A stretch of 15,610 nucleotides of DNA from an uncultured Clostridia bacterium (GCA_948505485.1 CAOPQH010000026.1:1-15610); one strand, 5' to 3'; positions 7,247-14,994 are shown, numbered from the stretch's first letter. Notes: generated by a model from the letters alone, not told the origin. A program made the numbers and translations.

Positions 7247-8308
7247 TTATTCTTCTTCACCTTTCAATTTTTCTGCCCTATCTGCTGCTATTAAGTTGTC
7301 TATCATTTCGTCCATATCACCATTTAAAAAGTTTTCCATTTGATATATGCTCATTCCTATTCTGTGATCTGTTATTCTTCCTTGTGGATAATTATATGTT
7401 CTTATTTTTTCACTTCTATCTCCTGTTCCTACTTGCGTTTTTCTTTCATTGGCTATTTGTGAATCGTGTTTTTCTTTTTCAATATCATATATTTTTGTTC
7501 TTAACATTCTCATAGCATTGTCTCTATTTTGAAATTGTGATCTTTCTGTTTGACATTCTACTACAATCCCTGTTGGCTCATGTATTAATCTTACAGCAGA
7601 TGATGTTTTATTAATATGTTGTCCTCCTGCTCCTGAAGATCTAAAAACTTCCATTTTTATATCTGCTGGATTTAATTCTATTTCTACATCATCCATTACT
7701 GGTAAAACTGCAACTGTTGCAGCTGATGTATGTATTCTTCCACTGCTTTCTGTATCTGGTACTCTTTGCACTCTGTGTGCACCGCTCTCAAATTTTAATC
7801 TGCTGTATGCACCTTTTCCTGTTATCATAAATGAAATTTCTTTATATCCACCTAATCCTGTTTCATTTTCATTTAATATTTCTAGTTTCCAATGATTTTT
7901 TTCTGCATACATTGTATACATTCTAAATAATGTTCCCGCAAATAATGCTGCTTCTTCTCCTCCTGCTCCTGCACGAATTTCACATATAACATCTTTATCA
8001 TCATTTGGATCTTTTGGTATTAAAAGTAACTTTAATTCTTCTTCTAATTTTGGAAGATTGTCTTTTGCTTCATAATATTCTGCCTCTGCAAGCTCTTTTA
8101 ATTCTTTATCTTCCATCATCTCTTTTGCCTCGTCCATAGTTTGTTTTGTTTTTTTATACTCTCTAAATTTAAGTACAACATCTTCTATACTACTATGCTC
8201 TTTCATATACTGTTGCCAAGTAGACTGATCTGATATTACCTCTGGATCACTTATCAACTTTGTTAATTCTTCATATCTTTCTTCTACAGCCTCTAATTTG
8301 TCAAACAT
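7247..8308 (-). CDS. prfA: Peptide chain release factor 1
   Basis: The product has 353 residues, the normal length for bacterial RF1. It recognises UAA and UAG in the ribosomal A site and triggers hydrolysis of the finished peptide from tRNA. The codon-recognition tripeptide PDT (184-186) lies in the conserved RVPDTESSGRIHTSAATV stretch and fits RF1's PxT signature, not the SPF of RF2. The catalytic GGQ (228-230) is intact in SSGAGGQHINKTSSAVRL, as is the GAGGEEAALFA block (113-123). The ATG is preceded by AAGGAGAG at good spacing. It has its own promoter and a hairpin leader. The prmC/hemK methyltransferase, which often follows or precedes prfA, is not next to it here; the following genes are the twin-WXG-like pair. 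Confidence 0.98.
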   Translation of the reverse strand: MFDKLEAVEERYEELTKLISDPEVISDQSTWQQYMKEHSSIEDVVLKFREYKKTKQTMDEAKEMMEDKELKELAEAEYYEAKDNLPKLEEELKLLLIPKDPNDDKDVICEIRAGAGGEEAALFAGTLFRMYTMYAEKNHWKLEILNENETGLGGYKEISFMITGKGAYSRLKFESGAHRVQRVPDTESSGRIHTSAATVAVLPVMDDVEIELNPADIKMEVFRSSGAGGQHINKTSSAVRLIHEPTGIVVECQTERSQFQNRDNAMRMLRTKIYDIEKEKHDSQIANERKTQVGTGDRSEKIRTYNYPQGRITDHRIGMSIYQMENFLNGDMDEMIDNLIAADRAEKLKGEEE

Positions 8309-8341
8309 AATTTTCTCTCCTTTTATAGATATTTATATGAT

Positions 8342-8381
8342 TCTGATATTATTTATAAACTTTGGCGATTTAAATATCAGA
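8342..8381 (-). promoter_or_regulatory. Leader hairpin upstream of prfA
   Basis: TCTGATATT (8342-8350) and AATATCAGA (8373-8381) are perfect 9-base arms separated by 22 bases. Given the promoter at 8395-8423, this stem falls in the untranslated leader of the prfA message, starting about 7 bases after the inferred transcription start. No T-tract follows, so it is more likely a stability or control element than a terminator. Confidence 0.4.
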
Positions 8382-8394
8382 CATTTTGTTAATT

Positions 8395-8423
8395 ATTATA
8401 CTACAAATTATCAATACTTACAA
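8395..8423 (-). promoter_or_regulatory. Promoter of prfA
   Basis: On the minus strand, TTGTAA (8418-8423) and TATAAT (8395-8400) are separated by 17 bases. The -35 box overlaps the last codons and the stop of the upstream ATPase gene. The inferred start is near 8388, leaving an 80-base leader before the prfA ATG. Confidence 0.55.
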
Positions 8424-10433
8424 TACCACTAGGTTATAATCTACATTTAATTTATTTAAAATATTTTTTTCTCTATTTGTACAAGTAAAAATAATTATTT
8501 GCCTATTATTAAATTTTTCATGCAAATACTTCAAAATATTTTCTAGTCTTTCATCATCATAATATGCAAAAGCTTCATCTAGAATTATAGGAATCTTCTC
8601 CTCTGATATTTCTTCTAAAATTGCTAATCTTAATGATAAATATAGTTGATCTATTGTACCAATACTAAGTCTATTTATGTTTACATAATTTCCTTTTTCT
8701 AGTTCTACTACTATACCTTTTTCATCATTTATTTTTGCAGATTTATGTTTACCTTTTGTGATGTCTAAAATAAGTTTTGATAAGTTTTCTGTAAACTTAG
8801 GAGATATGCTATTTTTCATGTGTTCATACGCTTGTTGTATTGCAGATTTTGCTATATTCATACTTGCATTTTTTTTACATAATTCTTCATGTTTTTTGGT
8901 TAACATAACTTTGGTTTCTTCTAGGTTGTTTAACTCTGTTTTTACATCATCATTATTTCTTTTTTGAATTTTAAGATTTGCTATTTCGATTTCATCTTTT
9001 GTTATTTCGTTTTGTGTTTTATGTAACTCTATATTTATTTCTTCAAATGTGTAATTTAAAATTTCATCTATCTCATTTTTAAATTTTTGGTTATCTTGTT
9101 TTTGGTTTTCATTTTCAAAAATCAAATTACCTTTTTCATCATTTTTGTTTGTTTTCATTTTTTCATAATAATTATTTTTTATTTTTTCTATTTTATTTTT
9201 ATTTTTATAATTTATTTCTTTTTTTATTTTTTCTATTTCATTTTCTATTTTAATTTTATTTTTTTCTATTAAATTAATTTCATTTTTTAGTTCTAATAAT
9301 TTATTTTCTATTATTTTATTATTTTCTAAATTATTTTTTTCTTCTTTTTTTATTTTATTTTTTTTATTATTTTTTAAAAAATAATAAAAAATTAAAATCA
9401 TTGGCGCTGTAAGAACTAAAATATTTTTAATTATTGTATTTTTAATTAAAAAATATGATAAAACATCAATTATTAATAATAAAATAAAAATTAAATTTAT
9501 TTTTTTTATTATTTTTTTATTTTTTTCTAAATTATTTTTTAAATTTATTTTTTCGTGATTTTTATTTTCATTTTTTATTTTTTCTACGTCATTTTTTAAT
9601 AAACTTATCTTTTCTTGATAATCATTTTTTATTTTTTCATTAATTTTTATTTTTTCTTCTTCTATTTTTTCTTCTTGCCTTAATTTGTTAACATCTTGTA
9701 ATATTTCCATTTTAGCATGATTATGTAAAGTTTTATTGGCTAAATCTAATATTTTTTCTTCGATCTCTTTTCCTTGATATCCGTATTGTTCTATATCTTT
9801 TATTCTACTATTTATTTCTTCTAATTTAGCTTCTATTACATTTATAGGTTTTTCTCTACTTCTTTCTGTACCTATTTCTTCTAATTGTTTTTTATTTATT
9901 TTTTCAATTGCTTTTTCATAAGAAATATTATCTTCACCTGTTGTAATTAAATTTGATATTTTTTGTATTAAATTATTTTGAATATTTTTTTCTATTTTTA
10001 CTTCTTGTTGTTCTATTATAGCAGTAGATAAAAAAGTTGCTTCATCTATCTTAGTCTGCTCGTAAAAAAATTCATTTCCCTTATTTTTATCTATATTAAA
10101 TTCTTTAGAAATATCTTCTGATAATTCATTATATATTTTAGGATTTTTCTTTTTAAATTCTCTAAATACTTCTAATTTTTTTCCATCATCTAACTCATAT
10201 TGAATTTTTCCAGAAAATTCTTCTGTTTCCCATGGCGTATATCTTTCATAATCTGATATATCTTTACCTTTTTTATTTCTTGATGCCCCATAGAAAGAAT
10301 TTATGATAAATTTCAATATTGTTGATTTTCCACTTTCATTTTTTCCATATATAATATTTATATTATTTCCTAAATTAATATTTTTGTCTTTTAGCTTACC
10401 ATAAGCATTTATTTTTAATTTATTAATTCTCAA
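8418..10433 (-). CDS. YhaN/SbcC-like SMC-family ATPase with membrane hairpin
   Basis: The product has 671 residues with the split ATPase layout of Rad50/SbcC/YhaN proteins. An N-terminal Walker A GKNESGKST (30-38) and a long charged coiled coil (about 195-530) lead to a C-terminal signature LSIGTIDQLY (589-598) and Walker B PIILDEAFAYYDDER (615-629). In the middle of the coil are two adjacent hydrophobic segments (about 313-330 and 335-354), and no CxxC zinc hook is present, so the coil tip appears anchored in the membrane. Its partner is the nuclease gene just upstream; TTG start and upstream stop overlap as TTGA, with GGAAGTGA as binding site. The pair is expected to process DNA ends or hairpins. 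The protein is shorter than Bacillus YhaN (over 900 residues). The coil is made mainly of K, N, E and I, and its DNA is almost all A and T. Confidence 0.88.
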   Translation of the reverse strand: MRINKLKINAYGKLKDKNINLGNNINIIYGKNESGKSTILKFIINSFYGASRNKKGKDISDYERYTPWETEEFSGKIQYELDDGKKLEVFREFKKKNPKIYNELSEDISKEFNIDKNKGNEFFYEQTKIDEATFLSTAIIEQQEVKIEKNIQNNLIQKISNLITTGEDNISYEKAIEKINKKQLEEIGTERSREKPINVIEAKLEEINSRIKDIEQYGYQGKEIEEKILDLANKTLHNHAKMEILQDVNKLRQEEKIEEEKIKINEKIKNDYQEKISLLKNDVEKIKNENKNHEKINLKNNLEKNKKIIKKINLIFILLLIIDVLSYFLIKNTIIKNILVLTAPMILIFYYFLKNNKKNKIKKEEKNNLENNKIIENKLLELKNEINLIEKNKIKIENEIEKIKKEINYKNKNKIEKIKNNYYEKMKTNKNDEKGNLIFENENQKQDNQKFKNEIDEILNYTFEEINIELHKTQNEITKDEIEIANLKIQKRNNDDVKTELNNLEETKVMLTKKHEELCKKNASMNIAKSAIQQAYEHMKNSISPKFTENLSKLILDITKGKHKSAKINDEKGIVVELEKGNYVNINRLSIGTIDQLYLSLRLAILEEISEEKIPIILDEAFAYYDDERLENILKYLHEKFNNRQIIIFTCTNREKNILNKLNVDYNLVVL

Positions 10434-11512
10434 TTTATCACTTCCATTCCTATCTCAATTGCATTTTCTAGTATTTCTAATTCTTCCTGAGTTTTAGCTT
10501 CTTTCATCTTATTTAACATTTCTTTGGCAAATAGTCCTCTTAGAGTTCCTTCATTAGATAACTTCTCCAAATCATAATTAATTGTTGTTTTATTCTTTAT
10601 TTTTATTATATTTTCATTTAATTCATAGTTATATAAATCATATGTATTTATTTCAAAGTGTCTTTTATCTGTTAACATAATTTTGTATAATCTATCTTTA
10701 TTAAGTTCTAATCCCTTTATATTTTCTATTAATTCTTCTTTTGAATAACATTCACTACAATCTAATTTAATCTCCTCAAAATTTAATTTAGACATTGACA
10801 TAAACTCTAATTTTATATGTTCTTTTGTTAGTTCTCCATAAATTACTCCATGTTCTCCTATCTCATCAAAGCCCATTGAAATTGTTGACCCTGGGTACAC
10901 AATATATTGGTCTTTTGTTGTGTTATAATCGGCTTTATGTATATGTCCTAATGCTATATAATCAAATCCTTTACTTTCTAACATTGCCTTATTCATAGAA
11001 TTATATTGTTTTTCTTCTATATTTGCTCCATCCAATGTTCCATGAAGTATTAATATATTTAATTTATTTTTATCTTCTATTTCTAATTCTTCTATTTTAC
11101 TATCTGTACAGTAAAAATCATCAAATCCATATCCATATATATCTGCTTCTTCTAAAGATACTTTTTCTATTTCTGGTCCAAATATTTTTACATTTGATGC
11201 CCAATTATAACTATTATAGTATGAATTTTTCGTAAAAGGATCATGGTTTCCAGGAGATATAAATATTTTTGTATTTGGTATTTGTATAAATAACCTATTT
11301 ATATATTCAATTGTTGTTTCTTGTATATGTTCGTTTTCATATAAGTCTCCTGATATAAATAAATATGATATATTATTTTCTTTTATATATTCAATTATTT
11401 TTTTAAATACTTCTCTTTGCTCTAATCTTTTTTTGTTTCCTAATGTTTTGTTATCTGATAAATTGCTAAAGCAACTATCAAAGTGCATATCTGCTAAATG
11501 TATAAATTTCAT
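10430..11512 (-). CDS. YhaO/SbcD-like DNA repair metallophosphoesterase
   Basis: The product has 360 residues. All calcineurin-like nuclease motifs are present in order: LADMHFD (D8, H10), SGDLYEN (D56), PGNHDP (N89, H90, D91), LHG (H157) and GHIH (H190, H192). These bind two metal ions, usually manganese, and catalyse phosphodiester cleavage. The family includes Mre11, SbcD and Bacillus YhaO. The C-terminal region (about 230-360) would be the capping or partner-binding part. It is translationally coupled to the Rad50-like ATPase, overlapping it by 4 bases, so the two should form one complex for DNA end processing. The ATG sits 7 bases behind AGGAG. The gene has its own promoter and heads the unit. 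Confidence 0.92.
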   Translation of the reverse strand: MKFIHLADMHFDSCFSNLSDNKTLGNKKRLEQREVFKKIIEYIKENNISYLFISGDLYENEHIQETTIEYINRLFIQIPNTKIFISPGNHDPFTKNSYYNSYNWASNVKIFGPEIEKVSLEEADIYGYGFDDFYCTDSKIEELEIEDKNKLNILILHGTLDGANIEEKQYNSMNKAMLESKGFDYIALGHIHKADYNTTKDQYIVYPGSTISMGFDEIGEHGVIYGELTKEHIKLEFMSMSKLNFEEIKLDCSECYSKEELIENIKGLELNKDRLYKIMLTDKRHFEINTYDLYNYELNENIIKIKNKTTINYDLEKLSNEGTLRGLFAKEMLNKMKEAKTQEELEILENAIEIGMEVIN

Positions 11513-11538
11513 GTATAATCTCCTCTTATTTTTTATTT

Positions 11539-11567
11539 ATTCTATAATATTTATCCAATTTTTTCAA
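11539..11567 (-). promoter_or_regulatory. Promoter of the nuclease/ATPase pair
   Basis: On the minus strand, TTGAAA (11562-11567) and TAGAAT (11539-11544) are separated by exactly 17 bases. The inferred start near 11532 gives a leader of about 20 bases containing AGAGGAG. Confidence 0.6.
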
Positions 11568-11684
11568 GATAAATCGAGAATAAATCAGGAGCATTTCATC
11601 ATTTACTGCAAAACAATAATATCCTTTGAATGATTATTATGTAAAGTATAAATTGACTATGGCAATCCTTATTATCTTCTATGA

Positions 11685-11709
11685 AAAGTTATCATACTAT
11701 GATAACTTT
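11685..11709. repeat. Perfect 25-base palindrome, possible operator
   Basis: AAAGTTATCATA (11685-11696) and TATGATAACTTT (11698-11709) are perfect inverted arms around a single base. No T-tract follows on either strand, so it is not a typical terminator. It lies between the terminator of the coupling-protein unit and the promoter of the nuclease unit, about 120 bases upstream of that promoter. A transcription-factor site is possible. The rest of 11513-11775 shows no open frame of note. Confidence 0.5.
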
Positions 11710-11719
11710 CTTAGAATAT

Positions 11720-11763
11720 AAAAAAATATAGGCCCTTAACTTTACATAATTAGGTTAGGGGTC
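11720..11763 (-). terminator. Terminator of the coupling-protein unit
   Basis: GGCCCTTAAC (11731-11740) pairs with GTTAGGGGTC (11754-11763), ten pairs with two G.U wobbles and a 13-base loop. On the minus strand it is followed by TATA and then seven T (11726-11720). It starts about 12 bases past the stop codon of the VirD4-like gene. Confidence 0.7.
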
Positions 11764-11775
11764 TACATAATTTTG

Positions 11776-13491
11776 TTAATCTAATTCTCCAAATAATTCA
11801 TCGAATTTAGCTTCTAATTCTTTTTGCAAATCATATTCCTCGTCATCTATATCATTTATTTGCTTTGTAGATTTATTAGCATTTTGTTGCGTATTTATCT
11901 GCGCAATATCTACTTTGTTATCTTTTCTTACATCTGGTTTATTTTCTTTATTATTATTTATGTTGACATCTGAGTTATTATTTAATTGATTATTTGAAGT
12001 ATTATTATTTGCTTTATTATCTTTGTTATCTGATTTATCGTTTTCTTGATTATCTTTATTGTTATCTGTTTTATCACTTTGTTTGTTATCTTTATTGTTA
12101 GATTTGTTATTATCAATTTTCGGATTTTGATTATTATTAAATTGTGGCGGTGTTTCACTTTTTTGAGCTTGATTGTTATTATTTAAATCTGATGATTTAT
12201 TGTCTTCAAATAGATCGTCTAATGATTCAATTTTTAAATCTACTCCTTTGTCATCTTCTTTTTTTTCTACATAAGGATTATAAGGGTTATATTTTCTCCA
12301 TACTCCTCTATCTTTTTCTTCTACGTTATTGTGATCTATTGCCACTTCTGCCAATTTCTTAGCCATTGGTTTTTTATAGTACCAAAACTTTTTGGCTTTT
12401 ACTGGTTTTATTCCTTTTTCATATATAATACAATCTTCGTTATCCATTCTTCTTAATTCATCTGGTGTCATTAGTGCCCTAGCCATTATTTGATCTGATA
12501 CACTAATTCCTGTTTTTTTGAATTTTTTATCCCTATTTACTGATGTGCTGTCTCTTGAAATTGTTTTTTCGCCTAATGCTTTAGAAAAATACTCAACTGT
12601 TTTAAATGAGTTACTTCCTAAGAATAAGTGTGTATCGCAGTTACCCATGATGGTTTCATATGATTTTTCATATATTGCTTCTAATTGGTCTAAATTTTGT
12701 AAAATTACACTAAAAGATATTCCTCTACTTCTACTTGTTGATATTTTTTTATCAAAATCTGGTACTCTACCTATATTTGCGAACTCATCTAATATAAAAT
12801 ATGTAGGAACTCTTAATCTTCCTCCATTATCGTCTGCAAAATTATATAGTTGTTGTATCATTTGTGCAAAGAATATTGTAAGTAAAAAATCATATGCTGT
12901 ATGAGTATCTGATGATATAACATATACTGCTGTTTTTTTACTACCTATTTCTTCAAAATTAATTGTATCTGTTGATGTTAATTCTGCAATTTCTTTTGAA
13001 TCAAATTTACCAAGTTTTGATTGTAATGAACTTAAAATTGACCCATATGTCTTTTCTGGTGCTATTTCTATAGATTTATAATACATTCTCGCTGGATGGT
13101 CATAAGGTAATTGGCTCATTAATTCAGTTAATAAGTTGCTTCCTCCATTACTGTTTGCAGCTCTAACTAATTCTGCACAACTTGCTAAATTTTGTTCTTC
13201 TTCTGGTCTTGTTGCTATTAAATAATAGATTAATGCTTTTAATAGCATCTCTGCCATATCATCCCAGTATGGGTCAGAGCTAGAATCTGTTTTTTGCCCT
13301 TTTACTATAGTATTTGCAATAACATCTACATCAAGTTCTGAAGATATGTGCATTAGTGGATTATATCCATCACTATTTTTAGGTTTTACTAAATTTAATA
13401 TTTTTATGTCATACCCATTTTGTTGTAAAAATCCTGCTGTTTTATCATATAATTCTCCTTTAGGATCTGTAAATACATATGACCCTAACAT
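11776..13491 (-). CDS. VirD4/TraG-like coupling ATPase, C-terminal fragment after frameshift
   Basis: This frame encodes 571 residues from the first internal ATG. It carries most of the motor domain of a VirD4/TraG type IV coupling protein: SYVFTDPKGELYDKTAGFL (4-22), Walker B YFILDEFANIG (231-241), and SRGISFSVILQNLDQLEAIY with the conserved Q265. Such proteins are hexameric membrane ATPases that pass the relaxase-DNA complex to the conjugation channel. The P-loop is missing because it lies upstream of the ATG, across a frameshift. Residues about 431-530 form a low-complexity tail of N, K, D, Q and S, followed by an acidic end (YDLQKELEAKFDELFGELD); this tail is probably disordered. No ribosome binding site marks the internal ATG, so this is better read as the 3' part of one broken gene than as an independent protein. 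Confidence 0.85.
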   Translation of the reverse strand: MLGSYVFTDPKGELYDKTAGFLQQNGYDIKILNLVKPKNSDGYNPLMHISSELDVDVIANTIVKGQKTDSSSDPYWDDMAEMLLKALIYYLIATRPEEEQNLASCAELVRAANSNGGSNLLTELMSQLPYDHPARMYYKSIEIAPEKTYGSILSSLQSKLGKFDSKEIAELTSTDTINFEEIGSKKTAVYVISSDTHTAYDFLLTIFFAQMIQQLYNFADDNGGRLRVPTYFILDEFANIGRVPDFDKKISTSRSRGISFSVILQNLDQLEAIYEKSYETIMGNCDTHLFLGSNSFKTVEYFSKALGEKTISRDSTSVNRDKKFKKTGISVSDQIMARALMTPDELRRMDNEDCIIYEKGIKPVKAKKFWYYKKPMAKKLAEVAIDHNNVEEKDRGVWRKYNPYNPYVEKKEDDKGVDLKIESLDDLFEDNKSSDLNNNNQAQKSETPPQFNNNQNPKIDNNKSNNKDNKQSDKTDNNKDNQENDKSDNKDNKANNNTSNNQLNNNSDVNINNNKENKPDVRKDNKVDIAQINTQQNANKSTKQINDIDDEEYDLQKELEAKFDELFGELD

Positions 13492-13525
13492 TTGATAAGC
13501 ATTTGGTATTGAGTAAGAAGATGAT

Positions 13526-14002
13526 TTACCAGAACCTGATCCGTCCTACAACTAAAACATTTACATTACCCACTTTATCTACTGGTAAATAATTTCCTTC
13601 TGCTAAAATTATACCTTGCTTATCATTTAATACCCTGTATTGTTCTCCTCTTTGACTCCAATCACTTGATCCATGCTCTATATTATTATATTCACTTTTT
13701 GCTTTATATTTGAATAATCCTCTTATAAAATATATAGCATATATACATGTCATAATTACTAAATTAATTATATAGTTTCCCACTAATTTAGCTTTTATAA
13801 CTTGTCTAAATGACTTAAATGGATGTGCAAATGCTTGTGGCATATGCTCTAAAAATACCTGAAACCCACCATCACTAATTTTAGCAAGTTCTATAAGGTA
13901 AGTTAAGGGCATAACAAATACTATGGCTATCATTATCCATAGTATTATGTATATTATTATATTTTTTACATTATTTTTTGCATATCCTCTGTATTTACTC
14001 AA
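13526..14002 (-). CDS. VirD4/TraG-like coupling ATPase, N-terminal fragment before frameshift
   Basis: The fragment has 158 residues. Two membrane segments (about 13-35 and 76-96) match the N-terminal anchor of VirD4-type proteins. The cytoplasmic lead-in IEHGSSDWSQRGEQYRVL (108-125) resembles the usual EHGSARW stretch, and NVNVLVVG (146-153) leads straight to where the P-loop should start. The last five residues, RIRFW, are out-of-frame read-through of the P-loop, followed by TAA. The start is TTG, with AGGTGA seven bases upstream. The gene lies 36 bases after the 107-residue gene in the same unit. Alone this piece would be an inserted membrane anchor without ATPase activity. Confidence 0.8.
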   Translation of the reverse strand: MSKYRGYAKNNVKNIIIYIILWIMIAIVFVMPLTYLIELAKISDGGFQVFLEHMPQAFAHPFKSFRQVIKAKLVGNYIINLVIMTCIYAIYFIRGLFKYKAKSEYNNIEHGSSDWSQRGEQYRVLNDKQGIILAEGNYLPVDKVGNVNVLVVGRIRFW

Positions 14003-14038
14003 TGTAATCTCACCTACTCTTTAGTATATAAAACATTT

Positions 14039-14362
14039 TTAAATTTCCATATCTTGATTAGCTTGTTTTGTATTATTATTTGATTTACTTTTCTTGCTTC
14101 TATTTTCTGCTATTTTCTTAAATTTATTGTAATCTGCATTTACAATTTGGTTATTTGCAAGAATTCTTCTTGTAGCTTTTTTACTTTCTTCATCTAGTAT
14201 ACATTCATGTTCTTCAACTTCTGAAATCTGTAGTGGTGTATTTTTTACATCTTCTCCTGTTAAAATTGTACCAAAAAGGACTTCGACTCCTTTTTCTCCG
14301 GCATCCATAGTAATCGCTGCTGGTCCATAATTAATTTGTTCATTATCTGAACTGTTTAACAT
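14039..14362 (-). CDS. Small unrecognised protein upstream of the coupling ATPase
   Basis: The product has 107 residues from the ATG at 14362. A TTG two codons earlier (14368) is possible, but lies only two bases behind GGAGGA (14371-14376); the ATG is eight bases behind it and therefore preferred. I do not recognise the family. The first 60 residues look like a compact mixed fold (INYGPAAITMDAGEKGVEVLFGTI, then EEHECILDEES). The C-terminal third is basic and low in complexity (NRSKKSKSNNNTKQ), perhaps nucleic-acid binding or disordered. It sits between the 174-residue gene, whose stop is 14 bases upstream, and the coupling-protein gene, so all three are likely co-transcribed. A role as accessory factor for the coupling ATPase is a guess from position. 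Confidence 0.7.
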   Translation of the reverse strand: MLNSSDNEQINYGPAAITMDAGEKGVEVLFGTILTGEDVKNTPLQISEVEEHECILDEESKKATRRILANNQIVNADYNKFKKIAENRSKKSKSNNNTKQANQDMEI

Positions 14363-14376
14363 AATCAACTTCCTCC

Positions 14377-14901
14377 TTAATCTTTCTTGTCTCTAATCTC
14401 AAATGCAAAATAAGATTTATGTGGTTTTAATTTACATTTCCCTTTTACCTCGTTTGTATTTTCATCAAAATATAATTTTGGTTTTAATTCTTCTGTTGTT
14501 TCTGGGTCTATTATACAAATTGGTCTTTTTAAATTTGGTGTATAAGAAAATTCTTTATATACTGTTGCTTCATCTGAATATATATTATTGAACTTTAATG
14601 GCATTGGTTTTTTACTTATTGTGATTTTATTATCTTCAAGTAATGCCATATTAACTACTACCTTTTCCTTTCCGAATGAAAGTATTACTAATTGGTCTTG
14701 TGTTTCTGATGGATTATCTACATAGAAGGTTTTACGTTTTACATCTCCTCTAATTTCTTCAGTGTAATCTAATCTTTCCACAGTATATTTAGGAGTATTT
14801 TTTTCTAAATATTCCTTTTCTGTTTTATTTATTTGATAGATTACTGTATTAACTTCTTGTGGATCTGTGATGCTAAAGTGTTTTCCTTGCCATGTTTCCA
14901 T
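14377..14901 (-). CDS. Unrecognised soluble protein, first gene of the coupling-protein unit
   Basis: The product has 174 residues and no family that I can name. It has no membrane segment or signal peptide. The body is rich in alternating beta-type residues (DQLVILSFGKEKVVVNMALLEDNKITI, then KPKLYFDENTNEVKGKCKLKPHKSYFAFEI), suggesting a beta-sandwich or similar fold with a short helical start. A WQG near the N-terminus (4-6) is too close to the start to be a WXG100 turn. The ATG is nine bases behind GAGGTG (14912-14917). It is the first gene after a near-consensus promoter and is followed within 14 bases by the 107-residue gene. Confidence 0.75.
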   Translation of the reverse strand: METWQGKHFSITDPQEVNTVIYQINKTEKEYLEKNTPKYTVERLDYTEEIRGDVKRKTFYVDNPSETQDQLVILSFGKEKVVVNMALLEDNKITISKKPMPLKFNNIYSDEATVYKEFSYTPNLKRPICIIDPETTEELKPKLYFDENTNEVKGKCKLKPHKSYFAFEIRDKKD

Positions 14902-14933
14902 TTAAAACTACACCTCATTCCTATGTTTTATTC

Positions 14934-14961
14934 CATGGTTTCTATTTTCATAAACACCATG
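14934..14961 (-). promoter_or_regulatory. Leader hairpin before the 174-residue gene
   Basis: CATGGTTT (14934-14941) and AAACACCATG (14952-14961) pair with a two-base bulge. The stem lies right at the inferred transcription start of the promoter at 14966-14994. It may affect message stability or translation; no T-tract follows. Confidence 0.3.
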
Positions 14962-14965
14962 CCTT

Positions 14966-14994
14966 ATTTTACCATAAATTTACATAATTGTCAA
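14966..14994 (-). promoter_or_regulatory. Near-consensus promoter of the coupling-protein unit
   Basis: On the minus strand, TTGACA (14989-14994) and TAAAAT (14966-14971) are separated by 17 bases, with TG one base before the -10. The -35 box directly abuts the stop codon of the DnaJ-like gene. The inferred start is near 14959. Confidence 0.75.

Larger units (their letters stand above)
11776..14002 (-). pseudogene. Full-length VirD4-like gene interrupted by a +1 frameshift in Walker A
   Basis: The two fragments form one gene. On the minus strand the N-terminal frame reads GTA GGA CGG ATC AGG TTC TGG TAA, ending early. Dropping one base (the C opposite plus-strand G13543) gives GTA GGA GGA TCA GGT TCT GGT AAA TCA, that is VGGSGSGKS, a perfect Walker A. 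The repaired protein has 741 residues with two N-terminal membrane segments, a coupling-protein motor and a disordered tail, a normal architecture. The extra base is not in a homopolymer, and the frame behind it has a TAG just upstream of the junction. It may be a true inactivating mutation, an assembly error, or less likely a recoding site at the rare CGG codon. Confidence 0.85.

Noticed and set aside
9087..9272. Plus-strand open frame made almost only of F, I and Y
   Set aside because: It is the reverse complement of the Lys/Asn-rich coiled coil of the ATPase, a low-complexity artefact rather than a membrane protein.
12518..12904. Plus-strand open frame of 128 codons inside the VirD4-like gene
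   Set aside because: It lies fully antisense to well-conserved coupling-protein motifs, has no recognisable domain, and its composition is what reverse-complemented codons give.
13489..13491. ATG as a true start of an independent coupling-protein gene
   Set aside because: No ribosome binding site precedes it and the missing P-loop lies in the adjacent frame, so the fragments belong to one gene.
14377..14901. 174-residue protein as a WXG100-type protein because of TWQG near its start
   Set aside because: The tryptophan is at residue 4 with no preceding helix, and the rest of the protein looks beta-rich.
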